From Polyodon spathula (taxonomy: Eukaryota > Chordata > Actinopteri > Acipenseriformes > Polyodontidae), in contig NC_054552.1 in assembly GCF_017654505.1 (NCBI RefSeq), positions 31,980,097 through 32,044,096 on the forward strand: a stretch of 64,000 nt of DNA, given 5' to 3'. The notes below the pieces were generated by a model. It was not told the origin of the DNA and ran no database searches. It saw nothing but the letters and a program-made list of their open reading frames with translations. This document shows, in pieces, positions 30,860 to 50,244 of this stretch (positions within the stretch are counted from its first letter, which is position 1; every line of letters begins with the position of its first letter). A program made the position numbers and the translations under genes.

Positions 30860-31505
30860 TCGCTCAGGACTCTCTGGGCTCCTCTATCGATGGCGGCCAC
30901 GGCAGAAAAGGAAGGAGATAACGCGCACCGGTAGATATATACATCCGACACCACTGGACTTCCGACATTACCAAACTCGCACAAATCACTGCACAAAACA
31001 TATAAAATCTATGCCTAAAAATAATAAAACCTAAAAAAAGAACGCGACATCTTTTAAAAAATGTATTTAGCGACTGTTCTTTTAAAAATATTTTAAAGTA
31101 AATGGGGAACTACTTTCTTACAAATGGCACCGTGTCGGCGGCTATAACGAAAAAGCCCGGACTACTTTGTAAAAAGCATACATACATATATACATACATA
31201 CATAAATAATTAAAATATGTATTTTTTTTAAATTACAGTTTTTAAACGACTTTATAGTCAATTATATACCAAGGCTGCATTATTATAAAATTATAATATT
31301 TTTATTAAAATGTTTTTGCTGAGAGACGGGATTGACGTAGTGCATGCCCGCGCTGTTTGTTTTGACGCGGGAGGCGCTGTCTGGCTAGTTTTGCACATTA
31401 TTATATTGGATTGTTTTAGTAGTTTATTTTATTTTATTTATTTGTTTTCCTGTAAACGTGCACACAGTTTATTATCTTTATGTTTAAAACCGATTAAGAC
31501 CTAGA
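30860..31505. promoter_or_regulatory. Bidirectional promoter region RPL4 / ZWILCH
   Basis: RPL4 reads left from about 30915 and ZWILCH begins translation at 31506 reading right, so both are controlled from under 600 bases. The interval is AT-rich with GC-rich spots near 31130 and 31335-31380. An upstream open frame on the plus strand (31310-31504, 64 codons) would end one base before the ZWILCH ATG if the transcript starts early enough; this is unproven. Confidence 0.55.
30901..30942 (-). promoter_or_regulatory. RPL4 core promoter: TATA-like box and 5' TOP tract
   Basis: On the minus strand a TATA-like GTATATATC (30934-30942) lies 20-25 bases before a pyrimidine run CTCCTTCCTTTTCTGCC (30901-30917). 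Ribosomal-protein mRNAs begin with a C in such a 5' terminal oligopyrimidine tract, which puts them under mTOR/LARP1 translational control. The likely start site is therefore near 30915, leaving a 5' UTR of about 60 bases before the ATG at the end of exon 1. Confidence 0.6.
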
Positions 31506-32635
31506 ATGAAGAGAAACGGGATTACAGCTCCTGCTGCCGAGTTTCAGAAGTTTCTCATGTGAGTAAAAGACACAAACAATTTTTTTGTAGTGTATCGCTT
31601 ATAGGATTTTGGTGGTTGGGAGATTAATTTATATGGACATTACTGCTTAACTTTCGTACTTGAAATTGATGGGTCATTGACTTCTGTTTTTTGGTGGTGT
31701 TATTATTTCACGGTTTATACTGCTTGTGCACTCGGCTTCATCAGAAATGTTTGTTTACATTACCAGTGGTGTTAGCTAGTCACCTTCAGATTGAAACCGT
31801 GTCACTGAACTATACTATAGCCGTCCACCCTCTTCTACCTGCAGCAGGAGGGGGGTATGGACGCCTACAGCTTTGTGTTAGCCAGATTCCTCGTTTTTGG
31901 ATATTTTGCAGAATTATAACAATTTAACAAGACACACTCCTATAGCTAACTTAAGGCTTGTGAGTTTACAACCTTTTTAAAATGTAAGAAGTATTTTTTT
32001 TTTTTAATTGTATGTAGCACTGCATCCTATTTATGCATGTAATCGTACTCCTTGCATTAAGAAAACATTACATAGTCAGGGCATTATTATTATTATGTAA
32101 TGCATTATACCTCTTTTGATTCAACTTACAGTGCATATTACCAAGATGGACAAAAAGGAGAATTGAAACAGCCGCTGGTTTATGAGGTAAGTTGTTATTT
32201 GGATGTGATAAAGAAATTCATAAATCAAATTAAGGTAAGAATTACACATTTGTGTATACAGTGATGTATAAGCATTCCGCCCTTAGGGACTGTACAGAAG
32301 TGTGCTGCATGGAATTAAACCTGGGACTAACTCGAGTTTGTTTCTCCAGAGTGATATCCAGGTACAGCTGGTAAACGACGAAGGCAAAAACCCCTTGCGC
32401 TGTATCTGGAATGGAAGCAAGTCTGTATTTATCATAGAAAAAGCTGTGAGTATTGCAGCACATTTCACCTGATATGCTTTTGTGCTGCTGTAGTAACCTT
32501 TAATGAAATATGTTGTTTTGTTCCTTCTTGACACTTGTCATTTAATATGGCAATATCATACTTAATAGACGTATTGTTAATCACTGTATCTGGTGTTTTA
32601 TCATTGGGTTCTTAGGATGCTAACATTTTAAACAG

Positions 32636-32671
<36 letters not shown>

Positions 32672-35600
32672 ATACATGGGACTCACTCTGTGCATATAAG
32701 AATTTTCAGAAAGTCACAATTTCCAACAGAATCTGCAATTTCTTTCAGATTCCAAAGCTTGAGAATGAAGAAGAGAAGACTGAAGATTCCTTTTCTTCAG
32801 ATTCAAAGCTTCACTTTAAAGAAGCTCTAGGTCCAATGCCACTGGCTGTTATGAAAGCAAGGTACCCGTACAGTGCTACTAGTTTTACATGTAACTTATC
32901 ATTTGTTTTAGTACCTATTATAAAATATACCCTATTTCATTTCCCAATAAAAAAAAAAAAAACAATTATCTGTGGTGTTGTAGACACTCAGTAAAATGTG
33001 TTAATCCTAATAAATATGCAGCACCCTACCTTGGAAAACGTTGGTTCATGCTTTCATTGTGTCTTATGTTTTTGTGTTTATTTTTTGCTAGCTTGCTGTT
33101 GAACTAAGTCCTTCATTGTTTTTTTCTTAGGCAGTTGATTTCTTGGTATACCATGGCACATAACCCTAACATGCCCCAGTTAGTGAATGCCAGCAACCCT
33201 GCAGTGGTGCTCCCTCCTGTGTGGGTGCGATGTGACAGCTCCGATCCAGAAGGCACCTGCTGGCTTGGGGCTGAAACAATCAGGACTGACAGCAAAGTCA
33301 CTGGCATCAATTTCCATTCAGTGACATGTAAAGGTAAGATTGTACAGTATCGGGAATGGAGGTCCAGTGAGATTAAGCAAAAAAAAAAGAAAAAAACTTC
33401 TTCAGATTGGCTGATTATTGGTATTATGTTTTACAGTTATGCTTGGCTAAATAAGACACTTATTTTCATTTCAATTGTCCAGAATGACATTTCTATCATT
33501 TTTAGTTTTTCTTCTTGCTAATCTATCTATTCATTTATATATTCTTTCATTTTGTTCGCTCATTTTAGGTCCATTTATTGGCAAGTCTTCATTTATTAAC
33601 CTAGATGAACTGAAAAAAGCTCACAAGGGGAGACACCACTCTTCTACTGTAAGTAGTAGAGAAGTAACATTTTTGCATTCTTTTACCAGTGCAAGTCATT
33701 TAATAGTGGTCAGTTCAATGGTGGCTCTCAAGAGCAAATTCTGTATGCTTCTAATTAGAACAGGACATTAAAGTTAGTAGAAATGCAGTTACAATCACTG
33801 CATGTCATTTTCTGTGTGTATTTCCAGGTAACAACGAAGGGATACGCTCAGTATGATCTTTTTGGTTCAACAGTAGTGGAGAGCAGTATTATTGAATCAC
33901 AGAGCAATATTGTAGTGGACTTCACCTGGAACAATGTGGAGAACATTCTACAGACTCCACCACTAACATCAGCTGCTACATTGGTAAGAAAAAGCGTTTC
34001 CCAAATGAGTAATATGAAGCTGCCTATTGTAGTATGCTGCATAAATGCATGCATTACTATGTATTTATCAGAAGAGAAATGTAGTGTATAGTAAATCTTG
34101 AAATATGTCAAGCATGTTTAATTTGTAAACATAATGAATGTTGTGAATTAGAATTAATACATTTTTTTTCAAGTTTCAGATTTAAGATTCAACACTGTTT
34201 AGATCATTAAAATAGACCCTGCACTGGGTTGTCTGTAAGTAACTGCACAAAAGTGCTACAGTGTATTGAATCCAGTCTGGCTTTATTTTCTACCTAAAGA
34301 ACATCAAAGTGGGATCTGGAGACCAAAGGAGTCCAGTGTACCAATTGTACAAAGAGCTGGAGTTTCTCATTGTAAGTAGAGTATAACCTACAAAGTATAT
34401 ACAGTATTTATGACTCTTAAGACCAATGGCCAGTTCATTTTCACCTTAGTTTCCCCCTAACTGCTTAAGTTTAATCATGTAGCAGCAAGTAAGTTAATAA
34501 GTCAGTATCTTAAATGTTTTATGCAAGTGGCCACAGACCTTTTTAGTTTTTCCTCAGAATTTTTTATTATTATTATTATTATTGTTCAGTTGCAATTTTA
34601 ATGATATAAAAACAAGAAAGAAACTATTTAATTTCCGCAAGGCTCAGATACATTATTGTCTTTAATAATTTATTATAATCTTGTTAAATCATTTGCAGAC
34701 TTGCCTTTGCACTTTGCTTTAAAATTAATTCAGTATTTTAAATTATATGCAGCTAATTTGATATTTTGTGTTTCAGGTTTTGGCTGAAGGTTTGAAAACA
34801 GGGGAGACTGACTGGCCAGAGCCTTTGGAAACCAAAACTGCTGTTGAACTTGTACGAGCATTGATAGAAGGTAAATACAATGTTTTTAATGCTGTTTAGA
34901 CGTGATTCACCAAAACTGAAAGCAGTTCAAACTTATATCTGACATGCTGCATGTTAATATTTATTTGATCAAATGCAGATTTTTTTTGTTTGTTTTTTAA
35001 TTTGGGATTGCCTATTATTTTTGTACCCCAATTTGAAATGCCCAATTTTAAGCCTGGCTCACCGATGCAACGCCCACGTTCACTCGAGAGACGAAGACGA
35101 ACACACGCATCCTCCGAAACGTGTGTCGTCAGCCGTCTGCTTCTTTTCACTTTGCAGGACAGCCATGAAGCTACCTCAGAGCTACGGTGTTGTAGGACCA
35201 CGCAGCTCTGGGCCTTTCGCAGGCAGGCCCGCAGGTACACGGCCTGTCTACAGGGGTAGTTGGTGCATGGCGAGCCGAGGACACCCTGGCCGACCTAAGC
35301 CCTCCCAACCCCGGGCGGCACTCTGCCAGTTGTGCGGCACCTCCTGGGAATGCCCGTCCACGGCCGGTAGTGGAATAGCCTGGAGCAGAACCAGCGATAT
35401 CCTGGCTATAGGGCGCATCCTGCACTCCACGCGGAGTGCCTATACCGGATGCTCCATTCGGATCCAGTGCAGATTCCCTGGATCTAATGCAGATTTGATT
35501 GGGTGTTTCTTGTCCATAGCAATAATATGTTGTTTACTTCTGTAGATTTAAAGAACAAATTTGATGTTTACCAAAAACAGCCTGCTAAGGAGCCAGAGGT

Positions 35601-38318
35601 AATTTTTTTTTCTGTTTTGGAAAAACTTTTTAGATCAATTCAAGTGTGTGTTTTTAGCTTGTGTTTTTTTTATCTTAGAAAATAAAAAGCGATGCTGCCT
35701 CAGTTGATGGTTCCATCCAGACTGCGTTTGTCACGGACCGCGGAGATCTCGATTTTGCAGAGCAGCTGTGGTCTAGGATGAGGAGGAGTATGTTGGATTT
35801 TTCAACACCCTTTTCTCCTTTTTACTCTTCAGTTTTTTACCACCCTTCTGAAACAAGCAGACCTTGTAATTTTAAAGTTTGTTCTTACACATTTGTGTGC
35901 TTGTTTTTACTTTTAAACGAGTACTGTTTTTTTTTTTTTTTTTTTTTTTTAAACTTTAAGACTTTTACATTTTTTTTATTGTTATATGTACAGGTGTGAC
36001 ATCCTGTCGAGATGTAGTGGATTCTCTTACATTGGTAATTCAGGCCTTGAAATTCGGTGACATTCAACCATGGGTATGTATTAAACTCTTTGTTTTTTTT
36101 TTTTACCCTCCCAGTTTCCTGCTTAATTCATAACGGCAATCTCTAAAATGTATTGTGGGTTTACAGTACCAGGGATTTAGATGCCCTTTAGACCCTTCAT
36201 TCCTTTTTTATGTTATGGAATAAAATCTGAATTCTGCCTTTTGTTCTGATTTATTTATGTTTTTCCAAAGACATCGTTCTTTCTCTGATCTTGTCACCAT
36301 TGGCATCACAATGGTGACAGTGTCAAATCAGATAACTACGCTTCTCTCTGTCAGATCCACAGAGGGAGCAGCAGTTCTCTTAGCAAGCTGATCCAGCAAT
36401 CCTACCACGGCAAAATGGACAATTTCTCTCTTACTGGACTTGCACCCATCCGAATGCTGTTGGAGGTTGGGCTAGATAAAATGAGGAAGGATTATATTAA
36501 CTACTTCATAGGTAACATCATGCTATAGGTATTTGTATTTGTGAAAGCAAAGGAAACATTATGTTGCTTTGTTGTTATAATGCAACCACTACAGCATAAA
36601 AACAATCCCAAGGCAGTATGGTCATTGCTCACATTTTCCCAATAATGTAATTTTATCATCAAAAAGTATTTTGCTTGCCAGTATTGACTTATCAAAGTAA
36701 CAAATGTTATATTTTCATAGTACAGTCATACTTCATACAGTTCCATTTTTTATTTTAAAATAGTTTCTGTTGCAGGTCAAGAACTTACAACACTAAACTA
36801 CCTGGTAAGACAATTCTTAGTGTATTGGCAGTTCAGTTTGCTTTATTCCCTGGTAATAGGAAGTGATATCAGTCAATATTATGTAATGTGTTTATTCCAC
36901 TAAACAAGTGAGTGAATACAGCAATTAGGTACATTATTTACAGGAATGCATTACTTTTCATGTACTGTTTGATAATCTTTTGAATGTGAGACTATTCCTG
37001 CTTGCTTCCTCTTTCAGGATTACTTTCTGAGCTCATCTGTGGATGTACAGGAGCAGGTCCAGCGGCTGAAGAAACTGCACCACATGCTGGAGATTGTGGT
37101 GAACTGCCATGCTTTCCTCAACCTGGCTCACGAACACCTTTTCCCTCTAACACAGTAAGAATTTGAAACTTGCTGCGCCCAGCTATAATGCACTGTACTG
37201 CTTCACACAGTATAATATTGCCTTTGTTGATAATAAAATGATTTAAAATCAGGATAACACTTTTTGAAGAAAAAAGTGTATATATACAGTAAAAACATAA
37301 AAGCATTAACATATCCCTGATTTTATAGATTTTCAGTTCACCAGCTCTCATTGCAGATCTGATTTTGTTGTAGATTTTGTTCTTGTGTACATTATCTATA
37401 AGCTACAGCAGTAACAGATGGTTTGCATGTTCACAGCCTCCCTTTCTTTTCTTTTCAAGGTCTTGCTTGCAGTTTTACAAAAAGCACCCTTACAGTGAAG
37501 AAAACGTGTTTCACTTGCAAATCAGACCCTCTGTGATCAGCAGCTTCTATCAAAAGTAAGGACAGCAGTAATTGTTATACTGAAATTAAACATGGCATTT
37601 GGACTGCAATTAGCTGTTGAGAAATTTACAAGCATATATTGTCTACATTTTTTTGTTGCTCAGTCCATAGACTGGTATGGTTTGTCTAGCTTGCAAGGTT
37701 TCATTTATGATTTAGCATCCATTCAAAGAGCCAGCTGTTCAAGGTCTTCGTGATATTAGAAATCGTGTTTTCGCCTTTTGTAATTGTCAAATAATGTAGA
37801 TAATGGTTATTAATTAAATGCTGAAGTGTTTGTATTTTTTCAACATTGTCTTTGTTCTGGATTAGTGAGCACCCTCAGATGTGGAGAGTGGAGGTTTCCA
37901 GTGGACACGGGCAAAAGGAGGTGAAAACAATGTGGCAGCTCAGTGGCAAGGCTCCAGTGGAGCATGTGGTCTTCCATACACCAGGTGATTTGTGTGGTTT
38001 TGTGAACAGTAGGTTTCTTGGTCTGAATAGGGTTAAGAAATCATCTCTAACTTGCTGTTTGAACTGTGCCACTATACTGTACAAAGTAAAATATTGATTT
38101 TGGTACCGGGTGCAAATAAAATAATTCTAAATTGTTTTTGTCGGTGAAAAAGTTAAACTTATGACAATTTGTATACATTGGTGGTTTGTGTGAAGATGTT
38201 CATTATTTATATATTTTGTGTTCTAGATATCCCTTTTGAAACAACCGTTAATGGGGAAGGCGAGGAACCTGCATATTTCACTACAGTCATTAGTTGTAGC
38301 CAAGTGCATTTTATGTAA
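31506..38318 (+). CDS. zwilch: ZWILCH, kinetochore component of the ROD-ZW10-Zwilch complex, complete
   Basis: Eighteen coding exons: 31506-31558, 32132-32186, 32350-32445, 32749-32861, 33131-33333, 33569-33648, 33828-33983, 34300-34371, 34777-34870, 35546-35598, 35679-35787, 35994-36073, 36355-36511, 36776-36804, 37018-37154, 37460-37555, 37866-37984, 38227-38318. They join in frame to 1,794 nt, or 597 residues; the human protein is 591. Diagnostic stretches are [75 protein letters not shown] and the C-terminal SCSQVHFM. Zwilch is part of the RZZ complex, which recruits dynein and MAD1-MAD2 to unattached kinetochores. The start was chosen because it gives an in-frame exon 1 of about human length; the N-terminal residues are weakly conserved. 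Exon 14 is only 29 nt. A SINE lies in intron 9. Confidence 0.94.
32637..32669. repeat. Poly(A) tract in ZWILCH intron 3
   Basis: An uninterrupted A run of over 30 bases with no preceding SINE or LINE body recognised. Confidence 0.85.
34972..35496 (-). mobile_element. tRNA-derived SINE in ZWILCH intron 9 with target-site duplication
   Basis: The element between direct repeats AATGCAGATTT (34972-34982 and 35486-35496) reads on the minus strand from a tRNA-like head near 35460 (GGATGCGCCCTATAGCC, degenerate B box GGTTCTGCTCC) to an AT-rich tail with a T run on the plus strand at 34981-34998. GC-rich body words such as GGCCAGGGTGTCCTCGGCTC and the CCGAAACGTGTG region are typical of a large tRNA-SINE family in fish genomes. 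The perfect duplication supports insertion by target-primed reverse transcription. The short open frames within it are not genes. Confidence 0.8.
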
Positions 38319-38330
38319 ATAACTTCACAG

Positions 38331-38610
38331 GTATGTCAGAAAAATCTTTCAACAACGTTTTTAATTTGTAATGACTTAATAATACCAACAGCCTTAAATA
38401 ATATACTTTATTCAATACCAATATTGTCTTTACACAATTTCAATAATGTCTGATAAAACGTATGGCTCAAACTAGATCAGAAGTGTATTTCATTACAAGC
38501 CTGGAAGTGTCTAGGCTTGTCTTGCAGAGGAATTGTTCAGTAATCTTACACAAGTAAACAAAATAGTTTGAAACTTTATACGGGTGATTGAAATAATCTC
38601 TGTCTTTCAG
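38331..38610 (+). other. Probable intron in the ZWILCH 3' UTR
   Basis: Twelve bases after the stop codon there is a strong donor, TTCACAG|GTATGT (38331), and at 38610 a good acceptor, CTGTCTTTCAG. Splicing would join a second untranslated exon ending near ATTAAA (38736-38741). The junction is under 50 bases from the stop, so it should not trigger nonsense-mediated decay. Splicing is inferred from signals only. Confidence 0.45.
38407..38412 (-). terminator. Possible LCTL poly(A) signal overlapping ZWILCH 3' end
   Basis: AATAAA on the minus strand about 440 bases past the LCTL stop, inside the predicted ZWILCH 3' UTR intron. If used, LCTL and ZWILCH transcripts would overlap in antisense. No closer canonical signal for LCTL was seen. 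Confidence 0.3.
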
Positions 38611-38853
38611 GTAACACAGTATCTCTTCTCTGTGCAAAGCAACCTACCTATTTTTTTCACATCAAACACCAAACCTGACAGCAGCATGCAGAAATTTGAG
38701 CAGCACAGGGACTTTGTTTTGCCAAATATTTTATCATTAAAAATATGAACATAATACATCGGGGGGGGGGGGTGTCTGTCAGTTTTATAAAATTAGCTTT
38801 TCAGTTAAACTTCTATTGATTTCTACTGAAAATACCCTTGTCTAAGTTCATTG

Positions 38854-45483
<6,630 letters not shown>

Positions 45484-45519
45484 TGTGAGTTCAGGAGGAC
45501 AAGCAGTGTTCACCTTTCA

Positions 45520-48500
45520 GACACGTCTGGAGGAGCAGGGCGGAAAGGACAATTAGCATATGAGAGAGAAGAAAGGGTAAAGAGTCCAGCGTCCAATCAC
45601 CAAGGGCCTCTCATATTGTACATCATCAGCACCCCTTTGCGCTCTGTTTCGCTTACTGAACTGAGATAAATGAAGGTTGGGGGGAGATGTTTATCCCTTA
45701 AACTGTACCTTGCAAGCAATATCATCTCATAAAAGGATTTTTAAAGCATCTAGGTTTAGAACCTGTTAATTACAACATTGTAATGAAGTAGAAAAAGGGT
45801 GCTTACAGTGCTTAAACTCTTCACTACATAACAAAACATACTTGTAGTATATTGAATCTACACTGTAAAAGTGTGGTTATTTTTTAAAATATATTGATTA
45901 ATATAATTCTTTGATACTAGATTTAAATCTGCATAAAAATCGAAATAAATAAATCTACTGTTGCTTTTTAATAGAACCACTTGAATTTTAAATACAAATA
46001 TAAATTATAAACTTCACTTCAACACAACTTACTTTATCTCTTCTGATGCAGAATAATGAATTCATATTTCCATATTATTCTAATTTAAAGAAAATGCTTG
46101 AGCCCACCTATAATGAACTAGATTACATTCAGCACTTTGTCATTCACCATTCCCATTGAAGGAAAATCTATTAATCTAAAGAGGATCTAAATGAGAGCTG
46201 TGAAAAGCTTTAGTTAAAAAAAACAAAAAAAAACAAACATTATGCAATAGCAGAAATAAACGTGGTTATAACACATTGCCTTAATGCTCCTGAAGTACAG
46301 GGTGTTGCTCCTCAGTAATATGCATTTTCTGTAGATTTCTTGAAGTTAAATATGTTCCCATTATCACAAGTAAGGTCTATCACGGTTCACTGTAATCTTT
46401 ACAGTGTAAAGCCATCTTCTGCTCATGCTGCTGCATTGAAATAAGAAGTGCAACATCTTTCTCGAGTCCCATTCACACACTACTTACAGAATGTGTGTGT
46501 GTTGTAACCATGAAGAGGTACTGTATTTCAGCAAACATGATCACATGGATATAGATGGGGTCAGTGCAACTATAGACATGTCTAGTTATTCTGATGAAAT
46601 CTGCTTAAAACAGATGCAAGATATTGGTGAATTTCATTAAAATGGCCCCTTGTTTTATGTGACAAATAAATGATTGCACATAAGCACCAACCAGCCTCTG
46701 ATAAAAGAATATAGGAGATATTGTAAACAGACAAAGCGTTCTTGAACATCTGAAAAGAAATCGTAAAGCTCTTACCTGTGACCCAATCTGCATTAGTCCT
46801 GACTGGAAATGCAAGAAAGGTACCCGAGCATCCAGAATAAAAGAACCTTCACAAAATACCTCTCGCTTTGCAATGTTCAAACAACTGCCACAAAACCCCG
46901 GAGAAACATCCAGCAGGGAACGCTATTCAAGGGCCTCGTGACCCAAACAAAATGAAAAATCCCTTACTTCAGGCTCAATGATGTAGAAACACATTTAGCT
47001 TAGGCAAACAAAACCCTTAGAAACGGAGGTTTCACTCTGTAAGCAAAGTCAATTTAGTGTGGTGATCTGCCTGCGTTTCTAATGAAAAAGGTGTTTCAAG
47101 TCATACAATGCATATAGGAGGGTTGCATCTAAGTCTCCACTGACCGCTCACCAAGCAATTGTGTTAGAGATCCTTTACAAGGAATCAGTGTTTCATTTGT
47201 ACACATACTGTACAACCTATTGTGAGGTTTGATATAACATTTCACAGGAAAACCTCCCAATGCAGAGCGATACAACAGTCATGTATGTATGTGGGCAGTT
47301 TCATTCAGACTGACCCTTTCAAATTCAGTCAGTTCATTACATGTGGAAAACACAAGAGGTATTACCTCCAACTTTTAACACTTTCAGCTGGTTTCACAGA
47401 CCCCAATTAGCACTAACCTTGGACCATGCAATGTCACTGTAGGTAAGATAGTCCGAGATTAGTGCTAATAGAGATCTGTGAAACCAGCTTTTTACAGCTC
47501 ATGTCGTGGGAATATTCAGACTTCATTTTATATTTCAGGGGCAAAATCTAGGACTTAATGACACCGGTCCTTACACAATATAGACATTACCTGTTGAATG
47601 ATATGTATGTAGAAATACTTAACCCGAGTTTACCACTGTATATCTGCATGTTCAGTTTGCAGTTGTCTATGCTTTTCCCATGTTTATGCTATGCATTTAC
47701 CATGGTTTATAATAGTGTTCCCACCCTGCTTCTGTTCATGCTTCTCTTTTCATTGTTTTGCCTGCACAGTGCTTTCCTAAACTCCAGTATTATTTTGCAG
47801 TGGCTTAACATAGTTAAGTTTGAGTCTATACAAATAAGCTTGCTTGACCATCTGTTTAATAAAATGTAAAAGGATGCATACAGTGAATTGTCATTGTCCC
47901 TTGTCGACCTGGACTCACAGAGCTAACATGAACATCTTTACTAAGGTCCCTGGAATAGCTCAACAAACCAGGTATGTGCAGAGTGCTGTGATCAGGTCCG
48001 ATTGAGGACTGTTGTGAGGCTTTGCAGGGGGATACAAATAAAACCCTGTTCAGGAATCGCCCCTCGAAGGGGTCTACCCAAAATAATCTCGGAAATCTGC
48101 ACTATAAATATGATCGTCCGAAAAGAAAAATAATTCCACAACCAAAATAGGTAGCTAAGGCTTATGGCATAATAACATGTGTGTTTTATTACCGTCTGTA
48201 GCACTCAATTATAAGTTAACACAAAAGAAACCAACTTTTCAATGTGGTGCCTGTGTCAGATTCTTTGATAAGGCATGTTTTGAGAAGATTGTCAAACATA
48301 ACTTTTAGTTGTGTTACACATACAAAATATACTCATGTTGTCATGTGCATAGCAATATCCAACAATGAATACATGTGAACCTGACAATGTGATACTGACA
48401 AGGCGTACACCTGGCTAGTTATAAAATAATATGCCCTGTACATTTAATTCAAATACCGGAGACTCTGAATTTTATCCTCAAAAGATGTTATACCATGAGA

Positions 48501-49190
48501 ATGTATTCTATAATTGGGTGAAAAAGGTTTTTCTTGTCAGATGCTCTCTCTGTAAATAAGCAGCCTGGAGGGTAGGAATACTGAGGCAAACGCCTATTGA
48601 TTCATTGCTTTGTAACTGCTCAAAGAGGTCATGCTGAATGTTTTTAAGGTTGACGTGAGCAACTCTACTCAATGTGATTGTTTTTGTATTTTTGCAGCAA
48701 GCTGGGGTCTGCGCTCCAACGTGCTTTTTATGGGTCCAGTGGAGGGGTGAGTGCTCTCCCAGCCTTGTTAAAATTCTACAGATTGTCTATTTCAGTACCA
48801 CGCTCTGGACTACAGGTGTGCAGAAAATTCACATCTGACTCCCTGTAAGCGAGACAAGAAATTATCTTTTAAAATAAAATCATTAATAAAATAAAATAAA
48901 GTCACATTACGTAGCCATCAGGCAACAATATGTATTAAGCAACTACTACTGTTAGAATCAAAGATATGACATCTTAAAGGGGAGTTTTTTGCCAGAAATC
49001 TTCTACTCAAATTAAGCAATGCCATAGAAAAGTCTACTAAGATATAGGCAAGAAAGGGAATGCCAAGCAGACTGGTAAGAGTGTGGCCAACAGCGGCGGT
49101 CCTAGATGTCATTTTGTTCATACTATGTAAACTAGTTAAGTCAACCCAATACTTCAAGCTATTTTAATAAAACAACAAAAAACACTTGCT
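45520..49190. other. Intergenic LCTL-SNAPC5 interval
   Basis: No gene was recognised. It contains the hairpin element at 47386-47489 and a degenerate patch of GCTTTACCATG-like words near 47660-47715. A stretch at 48698-48747 has an acceptor-like TTTTTGCAG, about 50 bases of more GC-rich sequence and GGTGAG, but it shows no homology and is left uncalled. Confidence 0.6.
47386..47489. mobile_element. Palindromic hairpin MITE
   Basis: AGCTGGTTTCACAGACCCCA at the left is nearly the exact reverse complement of the right end (AGATCTGTGAAACCAGCT), with ATTAGCACTAA and TTAGTGCTAAT pairing inside. It leaves arms of about 31 bp around a 40-bp loop. Such hairpins are typical non-autonomous DNA transposons. 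Confidence 0.75.
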
Positions 49191-49330
49191 ATAAACATAT
49201 TTATTTAAACACAGAACATTTTATACAACCTATTTAAAGATTCTGTTAAGCACAATTCAAAACATCCATACAGCATGGCAATTAAAAATCAAACAAGTTG
49301 AACAAAAAAAAAGAAAAAAAAACAGTTAAA

Positions 49331-49366
<36 letters not shown>
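49331..49366. repeat. (TTA)n microsatellite
   Basis: Uninterrupted TTA run in the SNAPC5 downstream region. A minus-strand AATAAA near 49200 could end SNAPC5 transcripts. Confidence 0.9.
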
Positions 49367-49367
<1 letters not shown>

Positions 49368-50244
49368 CAAATACCCACTTTTCAAAAATCCAGCTGTGCT
49401 CAAAACAATTTTCTATAGTGGACACAATACCTGCATGTGCTTGCTGGGGTGTGATTCCTCAGTGATCTCGACTCTTTCACAAAAACAAAGGGCAGTAAAA
49501 AACTCTAAATTGCTAACCTATACAGTAGATTCAACCAAAAGGATCCTTCTAAGGTAAGGATAACACTGTTGTTTACGCTGTTCCGTTAAAAACTAAAAAT
49601 AAGCAAACTAGCATTCAGGCTCAACAGTAGCATTGTTTTTTTTTCATGAATGAGACAGTGCAGTTATATCAAAAACTGCAAGAAAAAAAGCTTTTTAAAG
49701 ATTGTTAAGCTTCATAAACAGCTCTGCTGCATACGAAAGGTAAGAAAAGGTTTCTTCGGTAAAATACTTCAAAATCAGTGACATATTGAGAAAAGGAACT
49801 AGAGGACGAATAAGGTGTGGGGAACAGAAGAGATGCCAGATATTTTGAGAAAATGTATTCATGCCAGCTCCTCACCTTACTGACATCTAAAACTGGCAGG
49901 CAGTGTCCGTAGTTCACTTCAAAATCAAAGCACGATCAATACTGCAGACCTTTGTCATGCTTTTGGCATTACAGAATAAATGGTGGAATCAGACTGCAAG
50001 CAATAACAATGCACTTTGTAAGAAGCACGCGCTGTCTCATCTCTCTGTATAAGGTGGGTGCCCTGCACTGGCATTCAGAAAATGAACAACATTTTCTTTG
50101 GTAGTGATACACAGCACATTATTTGGTACGTACAGAAACTGGACCTGGTGCTGTGCCAGATTTGTGCTTTCTACCGAGTATTCACTGACTGGCAATAAGG
50201 GGCACAAGTCTATTAGATACGCCTCTGGTAATCGCCTCTGGAGT

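Noticed and set aside
34973..35545. 190-codon open frame and overlapping frames on both strands
   Set aside because: They fall within a tRNA-derived SINE flanked by a target-site duplication.
45484..45513. Extended LCTL start 10 codons upstream
   Set aside because: It would need a GTG start; the ATG at 45483 directly precedes a good signal peptide.
48698..48747. Possible exon with acceptor-like and donor-like borders
   Set aside because: Only about 50 bases, with no homology to LCTL, SNAPC5 or other neighbours and no partner exon.
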